DNA from: Aldrovandia affinis | Taxonomy: Eukaryota; Chordata; Actinopteri; Notacanthiformes; Halosauridae | Direction: 5' to 3' | Assembly: GCA_029706075.1 (NCBI GenBank) | Contig: JAINUG010000258.1 | Span: 1,107,001-1,171,000, forward strand | DNA: 64,000 nucleotides | Shown: positions 11,039 to 21,892 of the stretch, one piece after another | Layout of the letters: every line of letters begins with the position of its first letter | Position numbering within the stretch: the stretch's first letter is position 1 | Translations under genes and position numbers: made by a program | Notes under the pieces: generated by a model | What the model saw: only the letters and a program-made list of their open reading frames with translations | Told to the model about the DNA's origin: nothing | The model's database searches: none

Positions 11039-12244
11039 CAGGGCCATGCACAGACATTTTGGGGGAGAAGAGCCTCAAGCAAAAAAAGGGCACTCACCCC
11101 ACCGACACGCACTATTCCCACCCCGATGTTACCACACCGCCGCCATCCATAATCACACTCTATGTTCATAACATGGGACCAGTTTATATTCTACTGAAAC
11201 ACATTATTCCATGAAGAAACCACATATTTGATGTAGTAATGCAAGTCAGTCAGTGTAAGTAATGCAGTCAGTCAGTGTTCAGTTGTTTAGACCAATTCAG
11301 TCACATTAGATCGTGGTTATTTTTTTGAGAAAGAAAGTTAGGAAGGATGCAATTTAATGGAATTCAAACAAATAGCTTTAATTTTAACAGGGAAACACAC
11401 TGCTACATGCCCAAGCAATAATACATTTTAAACATCACGTTTTTAGAAAACTGGCTATAAAGAAAAGGGGGTGACTACACCAAACTAGCAAAACTATGCA
11501 AAACTTAACTACCTGCTTCAGAAATGAATTGCATTGCAAATTAATTGTAAGTGCATGATGGAGATAACGTCATTTTAATTATAATTAGACTAGCTTACCT
11601 GCTTGCGAATACCGAGGCTAGTAATGACAAAATTGGTGGTTCTCTGTGGCTCAGTTGGTAGAGCACAGCGTTGGCAACGCTTAGGTTGTGGGTTCAATCC
11701 CCACTGGGGCCACATATACTGAAAATGTATGCATTCACTACTGTAAGTCGCTTTGGATAAAAGCGTCTGCTAAATGGCGTATATTAAAATTACAGTGTGA
11801 AGGTGGCAAGTCCTACTGACCTACTTCATCGTTTTTTTTACAGATATATAACATAAAAATTAAGTAAGTATTGTTTAATCGTGGTTTCATAATTAAAACA
11901 GTGCCTACCTGAGTAATTAATTCACCGTAACCAAACTGGGGCTGGGAATGCGGTGCTTTTCATGACAAGTTGTATTCGGAATGTTGGAAGATACAACGTT
12001 GATTGATTGAGTGAGACAAAACCATTTGGAAGGCGGGGGGGTTGGAGAGCGGAGTACTTTTTAAATTGATAAGCTGTATTTTTTCATGGATGCTACTATA
12101 CATTTCCCTATTTGTATTTGATAGAATTTCAATAACAAATAAAAAAAATAGATATACAATTAACACCAGCCAAAAAAAGGGCACTCTGAGGGCAAAAGGG
12201 CAGGGACTCAATCCCCCCTTGGGCCCTATCTGTGCATGTACCTG
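11039..12244. mobile_element. Non-autonomous hAT-like transposon
   Basis: The ends are inverted: 'cagggccatgcacagaca' on the left, 'tctgtgcatgtacctg' on the right. Inside them 'aaaaaaagggcactc' occurs near both ends. The flanks 'tatgtaat' (11,031-11,038) and 'tacataat' (12,245-12,252) look like a degraded 8-bp duplication (6 of 8 match). About 1.2 kb with no transposase; a SINE is nested at 11,639. It sits between the two villin-type exons, in what would be an intron. Confidence 0.72.
11639..11787 (+). mobile_element. tRNA-derived SINE (HpaI-like family)
   Basis: A box 'tggctcagttggtagagca' and B box 'gggttcaatcccc' mark a tRNA-derived RNA polymerase III promoter. The body 'ccacatatactgaaaatgta' is followed by the L2-like tail 'gtaagtcgctttggataaaa' and 'gcgtctgctaaatg'. 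Not a functional tRNA gene: the acceptor stem is not restored after the B box. Nested in the 11,039-12,244 hAT-like element. Confidence 0.9.
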
Positions 12245-12458
12245 TACATAATGTTTGAGTACTTTGTTAATTTGTGTGCATACAAGGGTGGGGACCTGTT
12301 AAAATTGTTTTTGGGGGGGGCACCAAAGTGCAATGGTGACTGTGCAACCAATGTTGTGGATCATCTGAACAATGTATGATGTTACTTTGTACAACAAAAG
12401 TAAAACTTCTGACATAAAACCAAATATGAGTCTCTCTCTCTCCCTCCCTCCCACTCAC

Positions 12459-12622
12459 CTTCTCACACTGGCATTCTGGTTGTGCAGCAGAAGTATGTAG
12501 TTGGAGTTGAGTGAGGTGGCAAAAGCTGGAACCTCAATGGCCTTGGTGTTGCTGGGCTCTGAGCCTCTGACCTGGAACAACCAGGTGGGGGGCTCTGACC
12601 TGCCCTTCCTGGAAGTCCTGCC
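12459..12622 (-). pseudogene. Villin/advillin-type gelsolin-repeat exon (G4)
   Basis: A minus-strand exon bounded by a good acceptor ('ccctccctctcag') and donor ('gtgagtgg'). It encodes '[19 protein letters not shown]', then '[21 protein letters not shown]'. That matches the start of gelsolin repeat 4 in villin/advillin, where 'NTKA.EVPA' and 'SLNSND' are conserved. The usual aspartate after SLNSN is tyrosine here, and the residues after it ('[13 protein letters not shown]') do not fit the family well. The following exon ('YLWYGKG...') is not found before the 10,540 exon, so I treat the pair as a decayed gene fragment. Advillin fits best, but villin or adseverin cannot be excluded. Confidence 0.65.
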
Positions 12623-13454
12623 CTGAGAGGGAGGGTGGAGTGAAAGTGATAAAAAAAACGTGTGAAATACATAATGATTTAATGAATACTGCACCAGGGA
12701 CCTGGTGGCAACCTCAGTGACCTTCATCTAACCTTCAGCGTAAGACACACTGGGAAGAGAGAGAGAGAGGGGTGTCATTATGTATGAATCACCACTCATA
12801 ACATGTCTGGCCTAAATTAGTTCTTATGTTCTTATCAGCCTGGTCCCTTTAGGGTGACCTACACTGCAAAAAATCAAAATCTTACCAAGCATATTTGTCT
12901 CTTTTCTAGTCAAAATATCTCATTACACTTAATAGTCAAAGTCAAAGTCAAAGTGTTTTATTTGTCAAGTGCACAGTATAACACAAGGTCATTCTGAACA
13001 ATGAAATTCTTGGGACATGGCAAGCAACAACTAAGTAGTGAACAGTAGCAGAAATACACATAACAGAAAAACAGTAAACATTAAACATTAAACATTTGTA
13101 GCAGTTCCGGAACCAGTAAGAAGAGGGAATATAGACAGTAGAATAAGTAGAATAAGAGTTTTAAATATATAAATATAAAGTAAAGTAGTGCCGATGGATA
13201 TGTGCATTTAAATGGGGTGTTGTGCATTTAATGTACATACAAAGTGATTAGAGAACACATTGGGGTAATGATGTGATCAATGTGAGCACTGAGATTAGTG
13301 CTGCTGGTTGAGAAGCCTGATGGCCTGGGGGAAAAAACTGTTCGTGAGTCTGGTAGTCCGTGCCCGGATGCTCCGGTAAAGTCTGCCAGACGGCAGCAGC
13401 GAGAACAGTCCATAGCCTGGGTGGCTGTAGTATTTTATGATTTTCCGTGCTTTC

Positions 13455-14339
13455 CTAAGGCATCGTGTGGTAGATGCCTTGCACAGAGGGGAGGTGGCAG
13501 CCAATGATGCGCTCCGCTGTCTTCACCACCCTTTGGAGGGCCTTGCGATCAGCAGCGGAGCAGCTGCCGTACCAGGTAATAATGCAGCCAGTGAGAATGC
13601 TCTCAATAGTGCACCTGTAAAAGTTGGTTAAAGTTTTGATAGACATGCCAAACTTCTTGAGTCTCCTCAGGAAGTATAGGCGCTTTTGGGCAGTTTTTAC
13701 TGCTGTGTCCGATTGCTTGGACCAGGAGAGGTCATCATTGATGAACACACCGAGGAACTTGAAGCAGGAGACTCTCTCCACTTCAGCTCCATCGATGTGA
13801 ATGAGGGCGTGACCCCCTCCCCCCTGTTGCTTCCTGAAGTCCACAATCATCTCCCTAGTCTTGCAGACATTGAGGGAGAGGTTGTTGTCCTGGCACCATG
13901 TTGCCAAGACGCTGACCTCCTCTCTGTAGGTGGTCTCATCGTTGTTGGAGATGAGACCCAGGATGGTGGTGTCGTCTGCAAACTTGAGGATGATATTGGA
14001 GCTGCGCGTGGCCACACAGTCATATGTGAATAGGGCATACAGGAGGGGACTGAGTACACAGCCCTGAGGGGCTCCTGTGCTCAGGGTCAGTGCAGAGGAG
14101 GAGAGGTTACCCATTCTCACCACCTGGGGTCTGCCCGTCAGGAAGTCCAGGATCCAATTGCAAAGGGAGGTGTTAAGACCCAGGATCCTGAGCTTGGGAA
14201 CGAGCTTAGCAGGCACAATTGTGTTGAATGCTGAGCTGTAATCTATAAACAGCATCCTCACATATGTGTTACCCTTATCCAGGTGGGAGAGGGCAGAGTG
14301 CACTGCCAGGGAGATGGCGTCGTCCGTAGATCTATTGGG
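13455..14339 (-). pseudogene. Reverse transcriptase of LINE A (partial)
   Basis: An uninterrupted stretch of reverse transcriptase and C-terminal domain. Visible motifs: '[15 protein letters not shown]' (first catalytic aspartate), '[19 protein letters not shown]', '[13 protein letters not shown]' (catalytic pair in FADD form), and '[14 protein letters not shown]' in the thumb/connection region. The frame shifts in the C-terminal region and continues through 13,504-13,295 ('[19 protein letters not shown]'). The enzyme would prime reverse transcription on nicked target DNA, but the 5' end of the frame is cut off by LINE B. Confidence 0.85.
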
Positions 14340-16306
14340 ACGGTATGAGTTGAGTTGAGTTGAGTTGATTTTATTGTCATTCCGCCACATACAAGTATGT
14401 GGAAGAACGAGATTGCGCTTCGATTTACAACAGTGCAACATTAATACAACAATTACACAACAGTTAAGACAGTGCAACATTTACGACACAACATTTAGGT
14501 CACATTGAGGTACATTTTATAAAGTGCAGTAACATTATAAAGTGCAACAGAAACACATTTAGGTAACAATAAGGTGCAGGCATGTATTGTTTTGTAGTGC
14601 AAAGAACAGAAACGGCACTAGTAGCAGCGTGACTGTTCTCAACAGTGCAACAATTCCACACCAGTTAGGACAGTGCAACATTTCGACGAACAGTGCAACA
14701 TTTACGACGAATTGAGGTACATTGTAGTATTATAGTGCAGTTCAGCCCATGGCGCAGGGCTGGAGGCAGTGTTTATGTTCCAGTTTAATGTCCGTTCAGT
14801 AGTCTGACAGCTTGGGAAAGTAGCTGTCGTGGAATCTGGTGGTCTGTTTCTTTGTCGCGAGGCTGCGGTACCGCCTGCCCGACCGTAACCTCTCGAACAG
14901 TCCGTGCGCTGGGTGGGTGGTGTCTTTTATGATGCCATTGGCTCTACTTCTGCAGCGCTTCGTGTAGATGTCCCGGATGGAGTGGAGAGGGGCACCTGTG
15001 ATCTTCTCGGCTGTACTCACTGTGCGCTGCAGGAGTCTCGTTCAGCCTCCGTGCAGTTCCCTCCCACACTGTGATGGTGCTGGTGAGAATGCTCTCCACA
15101 GCCCCTCTGTAGAACGTTGTGAGGATGGGCCGTGGCATTCTGGCGTCTCTCAGCCTGCGCAGGAAGTAGAGGCGTTGCCGTGCCTTCTTGGCTATGGTCT
15201 TCGTGTTGAGAGACCAGCTGAGGTTGTTCGAGATGTGCACGCCGAGGAACTTGGTGCTCTCGACTCTCTCCACCGCGGTGTTGTTGATGAGCAGTGGGGG
15301 GTGGTCAGCTGGTGCTCTTCTGAAGTCCACCACCAGCTCCTTGGTCTTGTCGACGTTGAGAGCCAGGTTGTTGTCGTTGCACCAGGTTGCCAGCTGCTTC
15401 ACCTCCTCTCTGTACGCCTCCTCATCATTGTTGCTGATGAGGCCAACTACTGTTGTGTCATCTGCATACTTGATGATGTGGTTGGATCCAAACTTGGCGG
15501 AGCAGTCGTGAGTGAGCAGCGTGAACAGCAGCGGGAGAGCACACAGCCCTGCGGGGCACCTGTGCTCAGTGTGATGCTGCTTGATGTTCTGCTGCCGATA
15601 CGTACTGCCTGCGGCCTCTCTGTCAGGAAGTCCAGTATCCAGTTGCAGAGGCGGTGTCGAGGCCCAGCTGGAGGAGCTTCCCTATCAGCTGCTGGGGACG
15701 ATTGTATTGAAAGCTGAGCTGAAGTCTATGAACAGCATTCTGGCGTAGGTACCGGGTCTGTCCAGGTGGGTCAGGGCGGCATGTAGGGCGTAGGTGATGG
15801 CATCTTCAGTGGAGCGGTTGGGGCGATATGCAAATTGAAGAGGGTCTAGTGAAGCAGGGAGGGCCTCTTTGATGTGCTTCATGACCAGCCTCTCGAAGCA
15901 CTTCATCATGATGGGGGTCAGTGCCACGGGCGGTAGTCGTTGAGGCGGTTCACAGACGCCGTCTTCGGCACAGGGATGATAGTGGTCTTTTTGAAGCCTG
16001 ATGGGATGACCGCCTGGCTTAGGGAGAGGTTGAAAATGTCTGTGAGGACTTCCGCCAGCTGGTCGGCGCAGTCTCTAAGCACACGCCCCGGGATGTTATC
16101 CGGACATGAGGCTCTCCGCGGGTTGACCCTGGATAGGGTTTTCCTCACGTCAGCAGGGTCCAGTTGGAGCGGCTGCTCTCCGGCGGGGGGGATGGTTTTG
16201 TGTGCTGGTGTGTGGTTTGAGGCCTCAAACCGTCCAAAAAAGTTGTTCAGTGTATCAGGGAGGTCGGCGTCACTGTGGATGGCCAGTGGGTTGGGCTTGT
16301 AATCCG

Positions 16307-17497
16307 TCAGAGCTTGAATGCCCTGCCACATGCGTCTGGTGTCGTTGGTGTCACAGAAGTGGTTTTGATCTTCTGTGCGTACTGGCATTTTGCCCTCCTG
16401 ATGGCACGGGAGAGCTCAGCCCTTGCCGCCTTGAATGACAGCTCATCCCCAGATCTGAAGGCTGCGTTCCGTTCTTTCAGGCGGGTCCGCACCTCCGCTG
16501 TCATCCACGGCTTCTGGTTAGCGCGTGTGGTGATGGTCTTCTCCACGGTGACGTCCTCGATGATCTTTTCGATGTAACCAGTCACAGAGGCTGAGTATTC
16601 CTCTACACACGTGTGCTGGTCCTGGGTGGCTGCCTCTCTGAACATGTTCCAGTCTGTGGTCTCTAGGCAGTCCTGCAGGGCTGAGGTGGCTCCCTCTGGC
16701 CAGGTTCTGATGGTCTTAGTAGCTGGCTTGGAGCGCACCAGCCGTGGTCTGTAGACTGGGAGCATCATGACAGTCTTGTGGTCGGAGGTGCCGATGGGAG
16801 GTCGGCAGTAGGCCCTATAGGCTCCCCGGATGTTGCTGTACACCAGGTCCAGCTTGCTGTCATTCCGTGTTGCAAAGCCCACATGCTGGTAGAAACAGGG
16901 TGCAACCGACTTCAAATTGGCATGGTTGAAGTCCCCACCAACAAGGAGGAAGCCATCAGGGTGGGCAGTCTGCTGCTCACTAACAATGGAGTGGAGCTGG
17001 CTCAGGGCCTCCTTCTTGTCAGCCTCCGGGGGAATATACACTGCTACCAATGTAACAGTGGACATCTCCCTAGGAAGGTAGAAGGGTCTGCATTTAACCA
17101 CCATGCACTCCAACTGCTGTGAACAGTGAGTTGCCACAACAGAGCTGTTAGTAGACCAAGCATCTCGAATAAAAATGCACAGCCCACCGCCTGATTTCTT
17201 CCCCACTCGCTCTAGATCTCTGTCCAGCCTAAATAAAGTCAGCCCCTGAATCTGAATGGCTGAATCTGCTACATTCTCGTTCAAGAATGATTCGCATAAA
17301 ATGAACGCGCAGCAACTTTTCCCCTCTGTGCTTTCCGTGCGCATTCTCAGATCGTCCAGATTGCAGGTTAAAGATCGGATATTTGCCAACATAACCGATG
17401 GAATAGCTGGGCGGATTGGGTTCTTTTTAATCTCCACAAGGCACCCGCGCGTTTGCCGCGCTTCCTCGGCGACGACACCGCTTCGGTTTTCCCTCAC
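16307..17497 (-). CDS. LINE B endonuclease and start of reverse transcriptase (396 codons)
   Basis: An open frame for the apurinic-like endonuclease that nicks target DNA for retrotransposition. Visible motifs: '[16 protein letters not shown]' (N-terminal Asn block), '[12 protein letters not shown]' (catalytic Glu block), '[12 protein letters not shown]', '[12 protein letters not shown]' and '[11 protein letters not shown]' (C-terminal SDH block). About 130 linker residues follow with '[20 protein letters not shown]' and a basic '[14 protein letters not shown]' helix. It overlaps the next reverse transcriptase frame (16,388-15,918) after a frameshift near 16,340. The true start is probably upstream near '[10 protein letters not shown]' at 20,465, now separated by the piggyBac-like insertion. 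Confidence 0.85.
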   Translation of the reverse strand: MRENRSGVVAEEARQTRGCLVEIKKNPIRPAIPSVMLANIRSLTCNLDDLRMRTESTEGKSCCAFILCESFLNENVADSAIQIQGLTLFRLDRDLERVGKKSGGGLCIFIRDAWSTNSSVVATHCSQQLECMVVKCRPFYLPREMSTVTLVAVYIPPEADKKEALSQLHSIVSEQQTAHPDGFLLVGGDFNHANLKSVAPCFYQHVGFATRNDSKLDLVYSNIRGAYRAYCRPPIGTSDHKTVMMLPVYRPRLVRSKPATKTIRTWPEGATSALQDCLETTDWNMFREAATQDQHTCVEEYSASVTGYIEKIIEDVTVEKTITTRANQKPWMTAEVRTRLKERNAAFRSGDELSFKAARAELSRAIRRAKCQYAQKIKTTSVTPTTPDACGRAFKL

Positions 17498-17835
17498 CTG
17501 GGCAGCTTGGTCAGGTAAATCCGTGTTGTGCAGGCCGCTTTGGGGAAGGTGGGTCTTGTTTTGGTTGGAGCCGTGTTGCCAAATTTTCTGTTGAATCTCG
17601 CTCGTTGCGTCAGGCGATTACATAAAGAACACTGTGTTGAATCTTTAACCCTCTACCACATGGTGTTGCCCTCAGGCAACAAACCACCTTTTTGGACCTC
17701 ACACTACCCCTTTAAAGTTTTTTTCACATATTTTTTTAAATAATGTCACGAGACATGTCCCGGTCCAATGAAATGGTGAGTTGAAGTTGGTGTGGCCTTT
17801 CGTTGGGGTGGACCAGTCCTTTCAGAAAGTGAAAC

Positions 17836-19422
17836 TGTGGTGGATTTTTGGAGAAGATAGGACAGTAGGGGGGTAGGAAACAGGACTCGTGACTCAGACG
17901 CTAATTTCCAGGTGAAGCATTGTATTATTATATTCCTGTATAATGTAATGGGACCACACCGCCGTGGAATGCGTGTACTCTCTGTTGTGGGCCGCTCTGG
18001 ATAGAAGCGCCTGCTGAAGGGTATGAGGTNNNNNNNNNNNNNNNNNNNNNNNNNNNNNNNNNNNNNNNNNNNNNNNNNNNNNNNNNNNNNNNNNNNNNNN
18101 NNNNNNNNNNNNNNNNNNNNNNNNNNNNNAGTCACAGAGGGGGAATGTGGTGGATTTTTGGAGAAGATAGGACAGTAGGGGGGTAGGAAACAGGACTCGT
18201 GACTCAGACGCTAATTTCCAGGTGAAGCATTGTATTATTATATTCCTGTATAATGTAATGGGACCACACCGCCGTGGAATGCGTGTACTCTCTGTTGTGG
18301 GCCGCTCTGGATAGAAGCGCCTGCTGAAGGGTATGAGGTCATTGTTAGTGTTAGCCCAACATTCTGCCTCTGTGATTCTAGGGGGGGTTGTTTGGGGCTG
18401 GGGGTTGTATGGCCGGCTAACTGCAGATAACCGCCAGCATGATGTTTTAGTATCACACAAACATAAATAGTGTCTGTAGATAAGGTAAAGTGACACGTTG
18501 AGGCCGTAAAACACGAGCAGGCGGCACAGATCACAGGCCTTAAATACAATGAACACAGAGAGGAGACCAAATGTAAATCTGAGTTGGAGATCCACGGACC
18601 CATTAGTACAGTCGTAAGTTATTCCTGTCTAACAAAATATGTGCGGGAAAGGAGTCGGACACCAGACTTGAGTGGACGGTGCCCCACTCATGATTTAATC
18701 AATCAGAACTCCCACATCATCAGGCAGGACTGCCAGAGCCTTAGAGCCTGGGCCCCCTGTCATTTGAATTTATGGGCTCCGCCAAGCGCTGCTCTTAAGC
18801 AGAGAGGGACAGAGTTAAATTCCACCACACTTTAAATGTTTAACTTTGTAATAAAGATCCTGTATATACATATATTGCCAGCATTTGGGCTGCATAACAA
18901 GCATATTAAAAATTATAGATCACTGGCATTAGGCCATTGAATAAAGTATGGGGCAAAAATGTATTCTGTATTAATAAAGCTGTTATTAAGTTAAACAATT
19001 TAAGCAAAGGCATAATACACAGTTGGGGCAGCTCAAGGTTGGTTATATTTGTTTAGGGCCGTGTATGCCAGCCCAAGGCTGGTCATTTCTGCCTAAGTCT
19101 GTGTATGTTTGCTCAAGATTTGGCTATGTCTGTTTATCCTTTTATTAATCTGTTAAATGGGGAAGAATGAAAAAGGCGAAGTTGAAGGGGCCTCAGAAGG
19201 ATGGGCCTCTACGAAGTCAGGGGAAGGGGTCGAGCCAGGGGGGCGTGGTGGCCAACCTCCAAGGAGGAGATTAAAAATGTGTGCACGTAAGGGGGGGGGC
19301 AACTGTTTTTGCGCAAATTCAGCCAGGTTGTTGTATCTAAACTTGTGTTATATACAATAAACCGTATTTACCTCAGACTCTGACGATTGTGCTGTTTTGG
19401 GGCAGCGTTCAATTCTACAACA
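17836..19422 (+). mobile_element. LTR retrotransposon; body hidden in the assembly gap
   Basis: A 194-bp block at 17,836-18,029 is repeated exactly at 18,146-18,339. The second copy is preceded immediately by a polypurine tract 'agagggggaa' (18,136-18,145), as expected just before a 3' LTR. It then continues to 'ttctacaaca' at 19,422. The LTR begins TGTGGTGGA and ends TCTACAACA (inverted match) and is flanked by 4-bp duplications 'aaac' at 17,832-17,835 and 19,423-19,426. The 3' LTR is about 1,277 bp with an AATAAA near 19,357. The left copy is therefore the start of the 5' LTR, and the 100 Ns replace the rest of that LTR and the internal region. Confidence 0.78.
18030..18129. other. Assembly gap (100 N)
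   Basis: Exactly 100 Ns, the conventional length for a gap of unknown size. The flanking 194-bp exact repeats show why assembly failed here: both sides are copies of the same LTR. Confidence 0.98.
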
Positions 19423-21213
19423 AAACCATTGAGACGGACGGAATGAAACATTACCGCCAAATAGTAAGATAGATTTCACTTTTAACATGTTTAAATTGAA
19501 ATAACTGCATACAAAAATATGTGCATGTTCATGAGTATGTAAGGAAGTATGTTTGATTGTTTAAAGACTTATTTTGTTTTTATTTATATACGATAAAAAT
19601 GTTTGTTTGGTTCGTTGCCTCAGGGCAACACTGTGCGGTTAGCTCACTTTTTATTTGTCAATATGCGCATATGCGCAGGCGCAACAGCCGCCCCCGAAAA
19701 GCACTCCTCCTCCTCTTATTCAAACGCTTATAAAATAAACATTTTTAAACCTATCTTTAATCCGAAAAATGCATTTATAAGCCAAGATTCTCGCCGTGTG
19801 GTATTCGTTTTTCGCGATTTCTCTGGTAAACAAAGCAGAGATTTCCGCATTCAAAGTGAGGCGGGACTAACCATTGTCCTTCCATTCTTTGGTCTGTAAA
19901 TCTGCCATTCAGGGTCGTAAAACCAATCGTAAAATTGATAGTGTAGATAAGAAGTACCCATTCAAAGACGTTTTCTCCTGTTTCTAGGCAGACTTTGTCA
20001 TTCATTTTCGCAAAATCGCGTAAAAGTTGCATCGCGTTTTTAAAATAATTTCATACCAAGGCCTTTGTGTGACAGAAACAGAAATCAAAAGTCTTGGTAC
20101 ACATTGTGTGTTGGTTGTGTGCAATAAAATACAAGAATATGATTTACGTTTTTGATAATACTGCTTATCAAATAATTACACTGTATCAAATGTACTATAA
20201 CAGACCTTGGAGTTTTACTACCCTTGTCGCATGGTGTTGCCCTGAGGCAACAAACCGATATCTGGTTGGGGGGGGTGACAAATTTTATGATTGATATATT
20301 ATCAGGGACCCCCAATCTCCCAAAAATAATATTTAATATTTTTTTCCCCAAAAAACAAAAAATGATGCAGTAGAGGGTTAAAGTCGCTGCATCTGTGTTT
20401 CGTGCGAAACGGTGCGCCACTCTGCCTACCGGACGAATCGCACGTCTGTCCGAAGGCGCCGCCATTGTTACGGTATGTGAATTGAAGGGGGTCCAAGGTG
20501 TCAGGAAGGGAGGAGCAGATGCGGGTTCTGACTAGCCGCTCGAAGCACTTCATGATGATAGAGGTGAGTGCAACAGGGCGGTAGTCATTCAGGCAGATGA
20601 TGGGATGTTTCTTTGGTACTGGGACAATGGTTGTCTGTTTGAAACAGGTGGGGACTGCAGACTGGTTCAGGGAGAGATTGAATATAGAGGTAAATACCTC
20701 CGCTAGCTGGTCGGCGCATGCTCTGAGGACACGGCCTGGAATGCCATCTGGCCCTGGTGACTTCCGAGGGTTTACTCTTAATATAAGACAAAGTCACCCA
20801 ACAGGCAAAATTTCCTTGAGCTATAAGGACTTGTTTTTAGACAGTGTATCTTGAATATCTTGTTTAGTGAAAGAGTCTTGAAAACATCTCATTTTGAGTG
20901 GTATCTCAAATTAAACAAGCTTTTTTGACAGTCAGAAGGTGTTTAAGCTGCTATGTTATTTGTAAAAGATTGATCATCTTGTTTCAAGAAAGGGACTTGC
21001 TTGATTTAGGAATAAATCCATTTTAATGGAAAATCTCATCTTCAAGTCAACAGAAGATTGACTTAGCTAATCATTCTTTACAGAAATTAAACTGAAGCCT
21101 GAATACATTCCATCAAATAACAAAAATCTCTACCCAACTCATGATACATACACAGTGCAACTTCCCAGTCTTACATGTTCTGGCACCATGACAATAAAAA
21201 GGTGTGACTTACA

Positions 21214-21610
21214 TTATACAGACTCATTTGTATTAAGCGAGTGATATGCAATGATATCTGTGAGATCATACTTCACTGGAACGTACTTGCTATTGAAGGT
21301 CAAATAGTAGTATGATGTATAATCAACAAGATTTTCACCATCCACAAAAATAGTGGCTTGAGCTAGGTAGGGAACTTCTACCTCGTAAGCGAAATAATCA
21401 TCATTCCACTCAATTGCAGCGAGAGGTTGGCATTCAAAACAATACACTGATGCATTTACAATATATATGTTTTTCACAAATCCAAACTCTGGAGTATTAT
21501 TGATGACATTAGAAATAATCGAAGATTTTCCACATGTAGCATAATCCACTAGTGGTAAAACTTGTTCTCTTTTGAATTGAACGTTTTGATACGTTACAAA
21601 GGAGTTCGAA
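21214..21610 (-). pseudogene. Unrecognised ORF, probably a transposon-borne C-terminal domain
   Basis: A minus-strand frame of at least 111 codons, open upstream of its first methionine ('SFVTYQNVQFKREQVLPLVD'). It is rich in aromatic and acidic residues ('AAIEWNDDYFAYEVEVPYLA', 'ENLVDYTSYYYLTF') and ends 'DLTDIIAYHSLN'. It has the feel of a conserved beta-rich domain found at the end of repeated fish proteins, but I cannot name a family. It may be the end of a multi-exon or transposon gene whose upstream part is lost. Confidence 0.35.
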
Positions 21611-21611
21611 C

Positions 21612-21887
21612 TTGGCAGGTATATTACCCCTTAATAACGATAGTGCTCTTAATTATGCACCGTTCATTATGGATGGTTCTGTGTCATTGGCTGACGATCC
21701 TTGGGTTTCAAAGCCAGTTAGTATACTGAGAGACACCGGAGCGGCACAGTCTTTTATTTTGGAGGATATTTTGCCCTTGTCTGAGAAGAATGTGTGCATT
21801 CTATCACGGGAGGACTTAAGCGCGTTATTGGCCGAATCTCAGCAGTGTACATTCTATCATGGGGGCATTCGCCACATCATTCATTAA
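21612..21887 (+). pseudogene. Retropepsin-like fragment of a Ty3/gypsy element
   Basis: A plus-strand frame carrying 'KPVSILRDTGAAQSFILED', the aspartic protease active-site motif (D-T-G-A) in the setting usual for fish gypsy elements, preceded by 'ALNYAPFIMDGSVSL'. Only about 90 codons remain. The frame is cut off at 21,890 by the 3' end of the RTE-like LINE. No LTR or polymerase is nearby. Confidence 0.6.
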
Positions 21888-21892
21888 TTCAT

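Larger units (their letters stand above)
17649..20377. mobile_element. piggyBac-like (TTAA) element in the LINE B leader
   Basis: TTAA at 17,645-17,648 and 20,378-20,381 bounds ends 'ccctctaccacatgg' and (complement of the right end) 'ccctctactgcatc'. Subterminal palindromes of the type 'gttgccctcaggcaac' occur near 17,663, 19,613 and 20,238. Excluding the nested LTR element it is about 1.1 kb with no transposase. An unrelated 'ggcgcaacagccgcccccg' patch lies at 19.68 kb. Confidence 0.75.
14348..20469 (-). mobile_element. LINE B: CR1-group (Rex1-like) retrotransposon, apparently full length
   Basis: Inserted into LINE A with an 8-bp duplication 'acggtatg' (14,340-14,347 and 20,470-20,477). 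Its 3' end is a (aactc)n tail at 14,348-14,370 on the minus strand. Its 5' end, 'aacaatggcggcgccttcgg' at 20,469, begins a GC-rich leader. A piggyBac-like element (17,649-20,377) split the leader from the coding part. Without that insert it is about 3.4 kb. The reverse transcriptase is spread over several frames: 16,388-15,918 ('[20 protein letters not shown]'), 15,927-15,685 ('[20 protein letters not shown]'), 15,500-14,944 (YADD at about 15,460). Frameshifts make it dead. Confidence 0.85.
12935..20776 (-). mobile_element. LINE A: CR1-group (Rex1-like) retrotransposon, 5'-truncated, split by LINE B
   Basis: Minus-strand pieces 20,776-20,478 and 14,339-12,935 join into one LINE. The first encodes the start of the reverse transcriptase ('[19 protein letters not shown]', 'MKCFERLV', 'LDPLQFTYR') and the second continues at '[20 protein letters not shown]'. 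It ends in a short (actttg)n tail at 12,935-12,955 and is flanked by a 7-bp duplication 'cttaata' (12,928-12,934 and 20,777-20,783). The 5' endonuclease half is missing, as in typical truncated insertions. The clade name is from overall reverse transcriptase resemblance. Confidence 0.82.
12862..21010. mobile_element. MITE with 'cactgcaaaaaa' end, outermost shell of a five-level nest
   Basis: The left terminus 'tacactgcaaaaaatcaaaa' and the internal 'ctagtcaaaatatctcatta' are typical of a dispersed fish DNA element. The sequence resumes after 20,777 ('taagacaaagtcaccc', then repeated 'tcttgtttcaag'-type motifs to about 21,010), showing that LINE A inserted into it. The right terminus ('ttttttgcagtg') is not found, so the right boundary is approximate. 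A right end of the same type occurs at 29,690-29,704. Confidence 0.6.

Noticed and set aside
11639..11787. tRNA gene
   Set aside because: A and B boxes are present, but the sequence has no closing acceptor stem and continues into a SINE body and L2 tail; two near copies exist in the window.
12463..12672. Alternative 69-codon minus frame over the villin-type exon
   Set aside because: The other frame matches the gelsolin-repeat pattern and fits both splice sites.
14968..17743. Plus-strand frames up to 249 codons
   Set aside because: They are antisense shadows of the LINE B endonuclease and reverse transcriptase, which carry the real motifs on the minus strand.
18030..18129. Gap as a plain tandem duplication error
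   Set aside because: The polypurine tract before the second copy and the 'aaac' duplications outside both ends fit a real LTR element better, though a spanning read is still the decisive test.
17746..18595. Minus-strand frames running through the Ns
   Set aside because: They are artefacts of reading across the assembly gap and the duplicated LTR.
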